Assembly: GCA_007644065.1 (NCBI GenBank)
Contig: VJWN01000020.1
Location: 611,874 to 675,873 of the forward strand
DNA from: Margaritispora aquatica
Taxonomy: Eukaryota; Ascomycota; Leotiomycetes; Helotiales; Discinellaceae
DNA length: 64,000 bases
Direction of reading: 5' to 3'
Every line of letters starts with the position of its first letter. Positions within the stretch are counted from its first letter, which is position 1. Below, piece by piece: positions 23,039 to 33,441 of this stretch. The notes under the pieces are model-generated. The model was not told the DNA's origin, did no database searches, and worked only from the letters and a program-made list of their open reading frames with translations. A program made the position numbers and the translations under genes.

Positions 23039-23910
23039 GTTTGCGTATAGCTGGCTAATGCCTGGGCCCAGCAGAATACTCTCGAGTCCTCCTTTGCTAG
23101 TCTTCCAGGACTTCTGTATCTCGACTTTGATGCTCTCCTAGAGTATTTCGGGAAGATGCTGAGTATGTAATCGAATCATCGGAACCCCAGCAGCAATCCG
23201 TTTCTCCCATAGGATTCATCCAAACTCTCCTATTCCCCGGTCAAGCAAATTGGCACATGTAATCGTTTAGAGGACCAACCCAATATCCGTCCCAGTCCTA
23301 GGGGGTATGATCAATGCTTCTCGAAATAGGAAATTGCACAGAATCACAGCGAAACGTAATGGCGTATTTGCAGTGCAATATTTGTTTGTTTGTAAGATCC
23401 TCGAGCCCCTTTGTCGCGTCGTTGCTCGCGTCTTCAAGTCAATATTATTTAATAATCCAGCTGGCCAAATTAACATCCCCTGTATCTTCATGCGCAGTGG
23501 GGATCTTCAGTGTGCTTGGATAAATGGCTGGGGTGTCAAAATAGTGACCGGAATGGTACACAAAACCTCGGCTCTCGACTCATCTTGACTCAGTGCAAAC
23601 TATCATCCACTTTGTGGAGGTCTACGCCGTTGCAGTTTTCAGCATCAAGTAATATGCTGAAGAGAAATGCTCAAAACGGGGTCAGATCTTGGGATATAAG
23701 CTTCTTGACATACCTCAGCTGCTGGCTTAGAGGTCGTGGTTGTGTTCATATACAAATTGTATTGTCTGTTTAAGATTTATATCTCTACTACAATCCTCTA
23801 CCAATAATTTGTTACTGCTATTCGGCACATTAAAGAGATCACAACAAGTCTGTTGTTGAGCCGCTTGAGCTACTATAATTTCAGCATCATTCTATTATTC
23901 TTTTCTCGGC
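23039..23910. promoter_or_regulatory. Divergent intergenic region, kinesin / acyltransferase
   Basis: About 870 bp separate two divergent starts. It should carry both promoters. A pyrimidine/adenine-rich stretch just upstream of 23911 (TTCTATTATTCTTTTCTCGGC) is typical of a fungal start region. No coding frame is supported. Confidence 0.45.
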
Positions 23911-25497
23911 ATGTCTCAAAGCTGCTCGCTTGACGTTCAAGTAACGTCAACAACTACTGTTTTCCCGCGTATTCGAAAGGAGGACCCAACATCCACCCCA
24001 CTATCAATCTTTGACAATGCCTCCGCAAATTTCACCCGATGTGCGGCAGTATGGTTCTACCCCCCTCCACAAGACGCTAGTTGTACATTGACTTCCGCTC
24101 ATCTGAAGAGTTCCCTGTCTCAGACCCTCACCTACTACCCTCAATGGTGTGGTCGTCTCTCCTATGCCACACCTGGAGCCAAGACCAGGCACAATGGTGG
24201 TTTCCAGCGAATTTGGCTTACTTACAATACTCCATCAGATATTGGCGTCACGTTCTTGACTGCAACCTCGCCGAAGCTTTTGGGGGATTTCTTGCCAAAC
24301 ACATCCCTCAGGGCATCGACAATGAAGGCATGGGATGGGCATCAATTACCCTCAAGCCAGCTCCTTCCAACTACCAAGTTGGCCATCTCGTCCGATAGTG
24401 AAGCACCGAATGTCAGAATCCAGGTCACAACTTTTGCATGTGGAAGCACAGCTATCGCTATCGAGATCACGCATTGTCTCGCAGACGCAGTAGCGATGTC
24501 CAATTTCGCCAATGATTGGGCACGCACCAGCCGAGCACTACTCGAAGGGCAAGCACCACCAGCTCTCAAGCCTATGTTTGACCCACAAGTGCTGGATTCG
24601 CGAGCAAATGGAGATATTGATAGTGAGAGTCCTGACAGCGTTATCCAACAAAAAGCCAGGGGTTTGCCACAACATCGTTTTGACTGGTATAAGTCCGCTG
24701 ATGGAACGTTCAAGCTTCCAGAGGGTCTCGAGCTCGAGGCGACCGCAGCCCTCAGCCCTAGTGATCCGATTCCATGGCATCAATGGGATGTCAAAGCTCC
24801 CGTGTGGCTGCGGGTGCTTCACTTTTCGGCCTCAGAGATCGAGGCTCTCTGTTCGCTTGCCTCTCACACCAAATCAACCATCAAAGTCTCTAAACACGAT
24901 GCCTTATTAGCACATATCTGGACTCGCATCAACGCCTCACGTCAGCTCACACCAGGAACAACAACCTACCTAGACATGACCTTCGGATTGCGTCCTCGCG
25001 TCTCCCCACCTCTGCCAGATTCATTCCTAGGAAGTCCCATCACTCACGCAGCAATCCCATCACTTATCCCCAGCTCGTCATACCAAGTTAAAGACACGCA
25101 AGACCTGTCAACCCTTGCACAGACTATTCGATCCACGCTTGCAAGGTTCACTCCGGACGCCATAGCTGATATTCTCCACGACAAGGCATTTGAAGTCGCT
25201 CCTCAAAGGTTGTGGGCTGCATGTCTGGGCCGCGAACATGTGCTATTGACGACGTGGATTCATTCTGGTGTCTATGATGTTAATTTTACGGGCAGGGAAA
25301 CAGGTAGACCGTGTTACGTCGAAGCGCTTATGCCGGACTGTGATGGGTTGGTAGAGATCATGGAAGCCCCTGGAGTCGAGCGTTATAAGGAGGGCGGTAA
25401 ATGGTGGGATGACGGAGTGGATGTATCTGTTTATCTAGAGTCTGAGGCGATGCTGAGATTGCTTGCTGATGAGAATTTGTTTTTGCCTAGCAAATAG
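23911..25497 (+). CDS. BAHD-type acyltransferase (transferase family protein)
   Basis: This is a 528-aa single-exon member of the transferase/BAHD superfamily, enzymes that move acyl groups from acyl-CoA to hydroxyl or amine groups of secondary metabolites. The catalytic HxxxD motif is HCLADA at about residues 188-192, in the usual context (ITHCLADAVAMSNFANDWA). The second family landmark, a DFGWG-type motif near the C-terminus, is represented by DVNFTGRETGRP (about residue 455), so the usual Gly-Trp is not kept. The chain includes a solvent-channel middle segment (KHDALLAHIWTRINASRQL) and FGLRPRVSPPLPDSFLGSP, typical for the family. It stands alone, with no polyketide, peptide synthase or P450 gene beside it, so a product cannot be proposed. 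It is similar in layout to fungal O-acetyltransferases of the trichothecene-acetyltransferase group, but that assignment is not shown. Confidence 0.9.
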   Translation: MSQSCSLDVQVTSTTTVFPRIRKEDPTSTPLSIFDNASANFTRCAAVWFYPPPQDASCTLTSAHLKSSLSQTLTYYPQWCGRLSYATPGAKTRHNGGFQRIWLTYNTPSDIGVTFLTATSPKLLGDFLPNTSLRASTMKAWDGHQLPSSQLLPTTKLAISSDSEAPNVRIQVTTFACGSTAIAIEITHCLADAVAMSNFANDWARTSRALLEGQAPPALKPMFDPQVLDSRANGDIDSESPDSVIQQKARGLPQHRFDWYKSADGTFKLPEGLELEATAALSPSDPIPWHQWDVKAPVWLRVLHFSASEIEALCSLASHTKSTIKVSKHDALLAHIWTRINASRQLTPGTTTYLDMTFGLRPRVSPPLPDSFLGSPITHAAIPSLIPSSSYQVKDTQDLSTLAQTIRSTLARFTPDAIADILHDKAFEVAPQRLWAACLGREHVLLTTWIHSGVYDVNFTGRETGRPCYVEALMPDCDGLVEIMEAPGVERYKEGGKWWDDGVDVSVYLESEAMLRLLADENLFLPSK

Positions 25498-26892
25498 ACA
25501 TGGTTAGAACTTCTCATCGCACCTCACTACACTACTCAGTCTAGTTGTGGAATCTGCCGTAAGGTCTGAGAATCTAGACATACATACATAAATCCAGATT
25601 GCCTACCTCGCTATACCGCGTTTTAGCCGAAGATGCATGAATTTCTATGTAGGTAACATGTACCAAGTCCAAATGCTTCACCACAGACTTCAACAGGTAG
25701 CTATGCGAATAAGCGAACAATCCCTCACCACTCTCAAATGCCAATCGCTATGTAGCGGCACCATATAAACCAATTTTGAGCCCTCTCCTCATCGAACCCA
25801 CAACTCCAATACCCCAAATCAGGACATAACCCCAAACCCCTCGCTAAACCCCTCGCTAAACCCCTCGCAAAACTCAGTATCAATTCCCGTACGAGAGAGA
25901 GAGAGAGATAAGCCAAAGACCATTAGAGTATTCAGCATAACGATGAATTTATTTATTCCTCGGACAGACAGACATTACTTCGAAGTCTTAGATCGAGAAG
26001 AAAGAAAGTATCTGTGCGTTGTTGCATTGTAGATGGTACTTGCCTTTGCCTATACGGTAAAATAAATAAATTAAAAATCGAACTTTGACTTTCAAGATAC
26101 CTCAGGATTATCTGATTTGGCATAAAACGTTGTTAAGCGATGTCACGTAAATGGGGGGTCAGTTGGTTGGTTGGTTGGTTGTTTCTTTGGTCAAGGTACC
26201 TGAAGATCTTACCTACCTAGGTACCACTTACCTTATTTCAACCTCACTGCCAGAGCCTAAGGTAATCCTTAACTACCTACCTACCTACTTTACCTTATTT
26301 TGACCTTATTTTGACCTCTCACCCCACATGATTTGTTACGGTACCTCACTTTAGAGCAGAGCGTGAAATCGGCGTAACTCATCAATCCGATCGATCAGTC
26401 AGTCAGTCAGTAAGGAGGGATTTAAGTTCCTCAGTTGTGTCTTGTCTCACTTGTCTCGCCTTGTCTTGCCTTGTCATGTCTTGACTTGACTTGTCTCGCT
26501 TACCTTACCAAGGTACTGTCGGCCATCTCAAGGTTTCTCAATTCCCATCACGTTATAGAGATTACCCTACCTTACCCTACCCTAACCCAAGCCAGCCAAA
26601 GCTCACTCACACCATACTCACACCACACCCCATCTCACAACATCTCACATAAAACGAGGCTGCTAGTGTCACTCACTCCCGACCTGACTCAGGAACCCCC
26701 TCTTCGAGGCTTAAGGAATGAGATTCCAATCTACCCAGGCAGCCAGCCAGCCGGCTGCCTTGCACGTTCGTCCGTCCGCGCGGATGCCAATGCTGCTGCT
26801 GCTGTTGTGTGCGGACACCAGTTTGTGTTACTCACTCACTCACTCGCTCTCGCGGGTTTTTCGGGGGAGGGAAGGAAGGAGGGGGGAGGGCT

Positions 26893-26917
26893 TGCATGGT
26901 GCATCATGCACCATGCA
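26893..26917. repeat. Perfect inverted repeat, 11-bp arms
   Basis: The arms TGCATGGTGCA (26893-26903) and TGCACCATGCA (26907-26917) are exact reverse complements separated by TCA. It could be a dimeric regulator site or a hairpin. Confidence 0.85.
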
Positions 26918-29900
26918 CCACGCATCCTGCAGCGCGTATCGTGCCTGACATGATCACCTCTCTCTTTTTTGTTTTGTTTTGTTTTTTTTGTGGAGGGGGG
27001 CACTGCACTGCACTTGGGACAGGACACGACAGGATAGACAAGGCTGGCTGGTTGTTGGTGGTGGTGCGAAGAATTAGCCAGGTAGTTGCGGGGGAAAGGC
27101 CCATCCCTCGACCTCGACTTTGACTTACCGTACCTTACCTCGCTTCCCCAATCAACGTGCCATGAAACATGAAATGAATGATGAATGGTGGGTGTGGCTT
27201 GACTGACTGACATGCTCTGCTCTGTGTCTCTGCATTGCAGATTACCTTGCTGTACAAATACAAATAAATACAACCCTTGGCCTATTACAGTATATCATAT
27301 CATTTTCATTCTCATGTCTCGGCTTTTCAGCATTCGCATTAACATTAGCAAACAATAAACAAGGAAGGCAGGCAGGCACATGTACTGTAAGTTCAAGAGA
27401 TGATAATGAAAGATAAAGTCCAAACTCCGTATGTCGCCGTCGGCCCTAAGGTATACCCGATACCCATGTGATGTATGGTGTTGTGTTGTGCTAAGCTGTG
27501 CTAAGCTGGTCTTCGGCCTCTAGCTGATCAATTCAATCTGTCATGTTCTTTAGGAGACAGCCATATTCTTGGCAAAACCCTACCAAATACACCTTATTGG
27601 TACCGGTTCCTCCTAACTCGCACTTACCGGTCTATTTCTTTGTCTCCGGGGGTTCCTCTTCCCTTAGTTCCATTTCAATTTTAATTCCTGTTCATGATCA
27701 AGCTTTGAATTGCATGTCTTGGCTTGGCTTGTCTTGGTTTGTCAACGATTTCGAAGTTTCCTTGAGCCAAGCGTGGCTGTTAATGGCAAGTCTTGGGTCT
27801 TGGGTCTTGGGTACGATGCTCAGCCACTTTGTAATGGAACAAAGTCACATTCCACCCTATCAAATCCAAAGCTTGGGAGCCGTTTCATGTTTCCCAACGC
27901 ACCGTCTGTACCACTTGTAAAATGTCAGGTGGGGCAGGGAGGGGGTACTTCGGGAGGCCTCTTTCTAATAATTTTAGTAGCTGTATGGTGCGGGAGGGGG
28001 TGATGGGTGTGGTGGTGGTGGTGGTGATGATGATGATGCTGGCGCTGCTGATGATATTGAATTGACGGATGTTTTGTGTTTCATGCCTGACTTTGAATGA
28101 CTGACTGCCTGGAGCTGTTGACGTGTCGTGATGTGTGTGGTTTCCGTGTGGTTGATATTATTATCATTTCCCCTTTACAGTACGGTGAAAGTCGCTCTTG
28201 ATAGGAGGGTTCGTACACTTCCCAAAGAAGAATGGAAGAATGGAACTCGAGGGCAAGAATTTGAGCCGATGCTCGTGGAGGGTATAGTCCGTACGGCAAC
28301 TTGAGGCTCTCACTTCTCTCAGATCGTTTTGATCGCTGCAAGGAACTTCTAGTCCTCCTCACCGCCTTTGGTTTTCTGGAAGGTTTTTGGATGAGATGGA
28401 GGGAGGCTTGAAAGGCCTGTAAACCTTACCTACTGTATGGGCTAGGGTGTCTTTGTCTGCCCATGCCATGCCCTACCATGCCACTGGAACAATAGCGACA
28501 AAGCTTGTGAAGAAGTTCCATCATGGTGCGACAGGGTGAGATGAAGTGGGATAGGATGGGATTGCTAATATTACTCTGATCACTGTGTACGTGTGTGTAA
28601 TGTGAAGAGATGGTTTACAACCATGTAGGCTTCCACAGTTCAGTCCAGCTCAGATCTTAACAGGACAGCACATGTTGCGTTCCATTCCATTCCATCTTCG
28701 CGTCTCAAGTCTGTCTGGACGAACACTGTGGGAAGCCGACTGACTGTTATTTCCATTTCAGTCTTTGTCCTTGATGACCCAAGGTAGGTTAAAATACACA
28801 CCAAGTTTCGACGTTTTTTTTGCTCTTGACAACTATTGACGATGCCATTATTTCGCAATTATTTGCCTCCATTATCACTAGCTCAAGAGCTTGGAGCTTG
28901 GAGCTTGGAGCTTTGGAATATGGAGGCTCTTCGCAATGAGTCGACAATTGATTGGCGCACGCTCCTCTCGTCACCACCCTGTCGCTGCCAACGTCGCGGT
29001 CAGCAAAAAAGACTACATTCCCCAATTAGGCTGTGGTCTCCTCCTCATAACCAATGATGCCTGGGCCCTGTCATCCTCGCATATGCATTCTCGCAGCACC
29101 CGAACCGAACTTTGCAGTTTGCAGCTTGCAGCTTGCAGTTTGTAGTTTCCAGTTTCCAGTTCCAGGTGTGTATTGACGAAGACTTGAGGTGGCACGGGTG
29201 GGTCGTGACATTGGTGAGAGTGGTCGTGCCACCCTCCTCCTCCCTTCTCCCCTGACCCTGTCACAGCCACAACGATGATCTCACTTTATTTATCTCCATC
29301 TCCCAAGCTCCATGATCCGACTGCCAGCTCCAGCACCCCTGCCAGCCGTTACCTTACGAGACCGGAGTTTCTCTGACATGGCATGGTATGGCATGGTGTG
29401 GCATGGTGGAACAGCCGAAATGATAATGATAATGATAAGATGAGATGACCTTTTATTCATTTCCATTTTTGGGTGTAACTGTACTTTGGATGTGTTTGAA
29501 ATGTCAAAGCATTGCATTATCCACTGGGCAAGGCTTTCCTTTGGAGATTAGTTACCTACCTTGGTTACCTTAGGTACATTTCGTACCTATCCATACCCTA
29601 CCCTTCATGCTTCATGGAAAGGAAAACAGTCAGTGATCCTTCAGGTCGTTCTTTGGTGTGAGGGATTTTATAAACATTAAACATCTAATGCTCGTCTGGT
29701 CGTTGTTGTTGCTACTGCGTTGCTTGGCTGTAGAGCACAGCAAGCACTTGGAATTGTCCTATGACTTGGAAGCTGCCCTGGGTGGTCAATCCCATCATAC
29801 CTTTGTAAGGTTTTTTGGTTCGTGAATAAGCCAGCCAGCCAACCTGCCTGCCTGCCTGCCTGCCCTGCTGGGCTGGGCCATTGGGATTTATTTGCCCACT

Positions 29901-30151
29901 TCATTCATTTTCAAGTGGAAGCGACCTAGAGAAGATCTTGTCCTAGAGTAGCCCTAGAAGTAGGTGGTGCAGCAGAAGCAACAGCAGCAGGACAGCAGTG
30001 CCGTGTCTTACGGTTTCGATGCACCAGACAAATGCATACCGGGCTAGGAGGTATAGGTACGGCAAATGCACTTTTGTCTCTCCCGTCGTTGTCGCTTCCT
30101 TCCCCAGTCTTGTCTTCATCCTGCGCGCTTCTCTCAAATGAATTGGTCGCA

Positions 30152-30195
30152 TGGTATTGGTATTGGTATTGGTATTGGCATTGGCATTGGCATGG
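30152..30195 (+). repeat. Hexanucleotide tandem repeat GGTATT/GGCATT
   Basis: About seven copies, the first four GGTATT and the later ones GGCATT, followed at 30239-30262 by an unrelated CCCATTT heptamer array. Confidence 0.8.
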
Positions 30196-30941
30196 TATGC
30201 TTCCATAAGGTAAGTTGAGCTGGGTATGCAACAACATCCATTTCCCATTTCCCATTTCCCATTTTCCAGGCATTGCCATTTTGCATAGCCTCTGAAATAT
30301 CCGACTCGCTCCCTCGCTCCCTCTTTTCCTCTCTCCCTCTCTCCTCTTGAAAACTGGCGGTTCATTGCAGGTAACAATCCCATTCGATGGGAACGGGGGA
30401 CTTGGTTCCATTGTATTTTTTTTTTCTCGGACATGTTGTGAGGTTAGTTTTGAAACCCTAGTACCTTCTTACCTTACCTCTTACCTACCTCTTCCCTACC
30501 AGTCTACCAACCTACTTACTTACCCTAACCCACCGTATTCTCATCCTGCCTGTGTTTCCCTTGTCAAACCACCCCTCCCCTCCCCCTCCCCCTCCCCCTC
30601 CAACTCCACTCTGCTCACTACCATTCGAACTCCCAACTCAGAAGATCCCTGAACCCTTACCGTATTTGGTAATCTTGGAATTCTGCCGACCTGCACCACC
30701 AACGACACCACCACCACCTACACACCTGGGCAACAAAAAACGTATAACATGTGCCTTGTGCCTCTTGATTTCTTATACTTCTGTTGGGTAAGAAAGCTCA
30801 ATCCCATCCCTCGTCATTCTCAATCCGAGACAAATTTTTTCGTACAAAAACCACACAACATCCTCTCCGATTTCCCATCTTTGCTTTCCATAACAGCCTC
30901 AGCCTCGTCTCGTCCCACACTGGCAGAACATCATCACTATC

Positions 30942-33441
30942 ATGGCTCCTCCCTCAGACCGCCTGAGCGGCGAGTCATCCGACGATGATGACCATGAACG
31001 ACAACCTCCTCCTCCTCCTCCTCCTCCTCCTCCTCCTCCTAGCGAACCTACCAATGTTTTCCACCATTGTTACCCCGATGATGTCCGCGATGGTCACCCA
31101 AACGCAGAGTTAATACCAGGTCAGCGACGACGTCGCAAATTTGAGCCGGATGAACGAAAGGAAGTCGCGGCTGTCCGCGCAGTTGGAGCATGTTCAAGAT
31201 GTCGTAAGAAAAAGCTCAAGGTAAGGCTTCGACCTCGGGGATGAAGCACTTCAGTATCTGATTTTCACTTAGTGTACCCATGTCTTGCCGCGACACTTTT
31301 CTTCCCCAATTCCCATCAAGCAGAACCCCGCGTCGCACAATGCTGGTGCCGACAGCTCGACCCTTTCTTCGTTATCCTCGAATTATTCGATTGCGACCAC
31401 GTTTTGTGCCTCCCAACTCGACAAACAGAACAGGTTTATCTATCCTATGCCTCAGCTTCATGAGCATGCGCGCAATTACAAAGGCGAACCAGGTTCAGGA
31501 CGCATGGCAGATACGGGGGTCATCTCAGACAATGTCAATGATCAACCACCACCGTATCCCAGCGATATTTACAAACCAGGAGACTTCCATCCAGCGTATG
31601 CGACCTCGATTCAGGAAATCGAAGATAAACTTAAAATTGCATCGCTTCCTATCAAGCAGAGCCAAGCTAAGAAGCTTCAAACATACATACCCAATCATGG
31701 GGATAGAGATATGGACTTTGAGGTACGGGTTAACCATTTACTTCCTTCGGGGCGGCAGCTCCCAACTTGGGAACATAGCACTGGAAGAACCACTACACAA
31801 CCAACGAAGAAGGGCTCCAAGAATAAAGTGACCAAGAAGAAGGCGAAGACATCTCAATATGATTCCTCTTTAGGACAGCAGCAATATCCTCAAAGACCCC
31901 GTCGTATACAATCCGTTGGCCCATCCATGGTTACGTCTTCGTCCGAACCAATGCCATACACCCAACCACCACCAATGATTCCAAATGCGATGTCTGGGCA
32001 GCTGGGGGGCTTTGGTGCGTATCAACCACAATCAAATCATCTCGAACAGGTTATTGTACTTAATGGCGTCTCGTACATTCCCGCGACTCCATCAATGAGC
32101 TTATATCCTCCCGGACAAATTGTTTACATCAATGGTGTCCCATACATGCCCGTCAGTCAATCGGCAGGCCTCTATCCTCAGGTGCATGGAAATCAACAAA
32201 GTCAAGTATCGCAATTTGTTACACCTACTCGACCGTCGCACCAAGGGTTGTTGGGGTCGAGGTCCTCCCGTCAATCAAGTTCAGCTCATAGCTCGAATTC
32301 GACGCGCTCGACAGGCAATGGCTCATATCGAACGCAACCATACCCCAGACCTGGATCGATCCAACGCGACTTCACAGGCTCTCCATCATTAAGTCGAACA
32401 GAGTCGGCACAAAGCTCCCAGTCTATGCGATCCGTGGGCAATGCCATTGGTGGCATGCGTGTTTCGGATGAAATGCCAATGCCAATGCCAATGACTCCAT
32501 ATGGAAGTCATGGAGGCCATCTACAGGTTCCTCGAGCAAATTCACAGTCATTCATGGCCCAGCTTGATTACGCCGGTGGGAATATGAATATCCTCGACAA
32601 TCACAACATGCCTATATATTCTCGCATGAATAGTATGGGGTGGGGGATGTACAACATGAATAACTCATCACTGTTAGGTGGTGAAGAATCTTCAGATTCA
32701 CGAGGAATGGAATATCAGCCTCACGGCGGCTATAGATCAACACCTACTCCAAATCATCGCGGGTCATCATTTGTGCACCAGCCTAATATTCAACGGCCCT
32801 CCTCATACAACACCAGTATGCCTTCAAATCCAAACTCTAGCGTGGCTATGAACAATCATTACCATCAAACTAACAACTTGATGTCACCATTTGTGGCAGC
32901 CACCTCTCAACCACCAAGTCTCATCACTCCTACTTCCTCTAGCGAGCTGACAGCTCACACTCCAGCCACATCGTTTGATGCAGCTAGTCACTACAGCGGT
33001 CGTATGGTCATTCCATATGGCTCGCAACTTGCAACCGACACCATGCCCGTTTACGATGGTCCAAGACCTGCAAGGGAAGCTTTCGCGAATGGATTCGGAC
33101 TCAACGTAAACGATAATCTCAGTCCCAAGCGTGGACTCTCATCTTCAGACAGCTACGACTCCACAAGTACTGTCAAACCACCTTTTCCTCTGGAAGATAT
33201 CGACATTGCTGGTGATATCGTCTACAGGAATCCCTATCTCAACGAGCCATTCGAAAACCTTAGTAGCCTCGGGGACATTGGTGATTATCTGAACTTTTCA
33301 TCAGAAGACCCTATAGCCCTGAGTGTCCAGCCGCTACATGGGAACGGTGGTACCAATTCCCAGTTCGATCGGAGACCAGGGGATGTCATTGGGCAGGGTG
33401 CCACCCCAGACTTCACTAACTCTCATGATGGAGACAACTAA
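30942..33441 (+). CDS. Large disordered regulator-like protein with half a Zn2Cys6 cluster
   Basis: Two exons, 30942-31220 and 31273-33441, join in phase 0 (donor AAG|GTAAGG, acceptor CTTAG|TGT), giving 815 aa. The spliced junction rebuilds CSRCRKKKLKC (Cys-x2-Cys-x6-Cys, about residues 84-94), the first half of a fungal binuclear zinc cluster, preceded by a basic RRRRKFEPDERKEVAAVR. The second Cys triad that should follow within about 20 residues is absent: the sequence continues THVLPRHFSSP. Residues 21-33 are a polyproline run coded by CTC repeats. The rest is disordered, rich in Ser, Asn, Gln and Pro, with two similar repeats (VIVLNGVSYIPATPSMSLYPPG and QIVYINGVPYMPVSQSAGLYP) at about 265-310. 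The very long upstream block and the composition suggest a developmental regulator, but no known name can be given. DNA binding is not certain. Confidence 0.8.
31003..31041 (+). repeat. In-frame CTC/CCT trinucleotide microsatellite coding for polyproline
   Basis: About twelve uninterrupted triplets encode the proline run near the N-terminus of the 30942 protein. Copy number is likely to vary between strains; this is inference from repeat purity. Confidence 0.8.

Larger units (their letters stand above)
25498..30941. other. 5.4-kb gene-free block rich in simple repeats, upstream of the 30942 gene
   Basis: No frame with a domain or believable splicing is present. The block is packed with short tandem repeats: AAACCCCTCGCT (25836-25868), TTGG (26162-26181), CAGT (26394-26410), CTTGTCTCG-type (26441-26500), TACC/CCTA runs (26260-26300, 26560-26590), GTG/ATG (28009-28040), GCTTGGA (28890-28915), GCAGTTT/GCAGCTT (29112-29165), CCTG (29846-29872), GGTATT/GGCATT (30152-30195), CCCATTT (30239-30262) and CT-rich/C-rich tracts (30460-30605). 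Such architecture is common in long promoters and 5' leaders of fungal regulators, so I infer that much of it belongs to the 30942 gene. Confidence 0.6.

Noticed and set aside
26575..26595. CCCTAACCC strings as a telomerase RNA template or internal telomere repeat
   Set aside because: Only single imperfect copies occur within TACC/CCTA low-complexity DNA, with no further telomerase RNA feature visible.
26435..27273. Open frames of 100-170 codons in the repeat-rich block
   Set aside because: They translate simple repeats and low-complexity DNA on both strands and show no protein-like conservation pattern.
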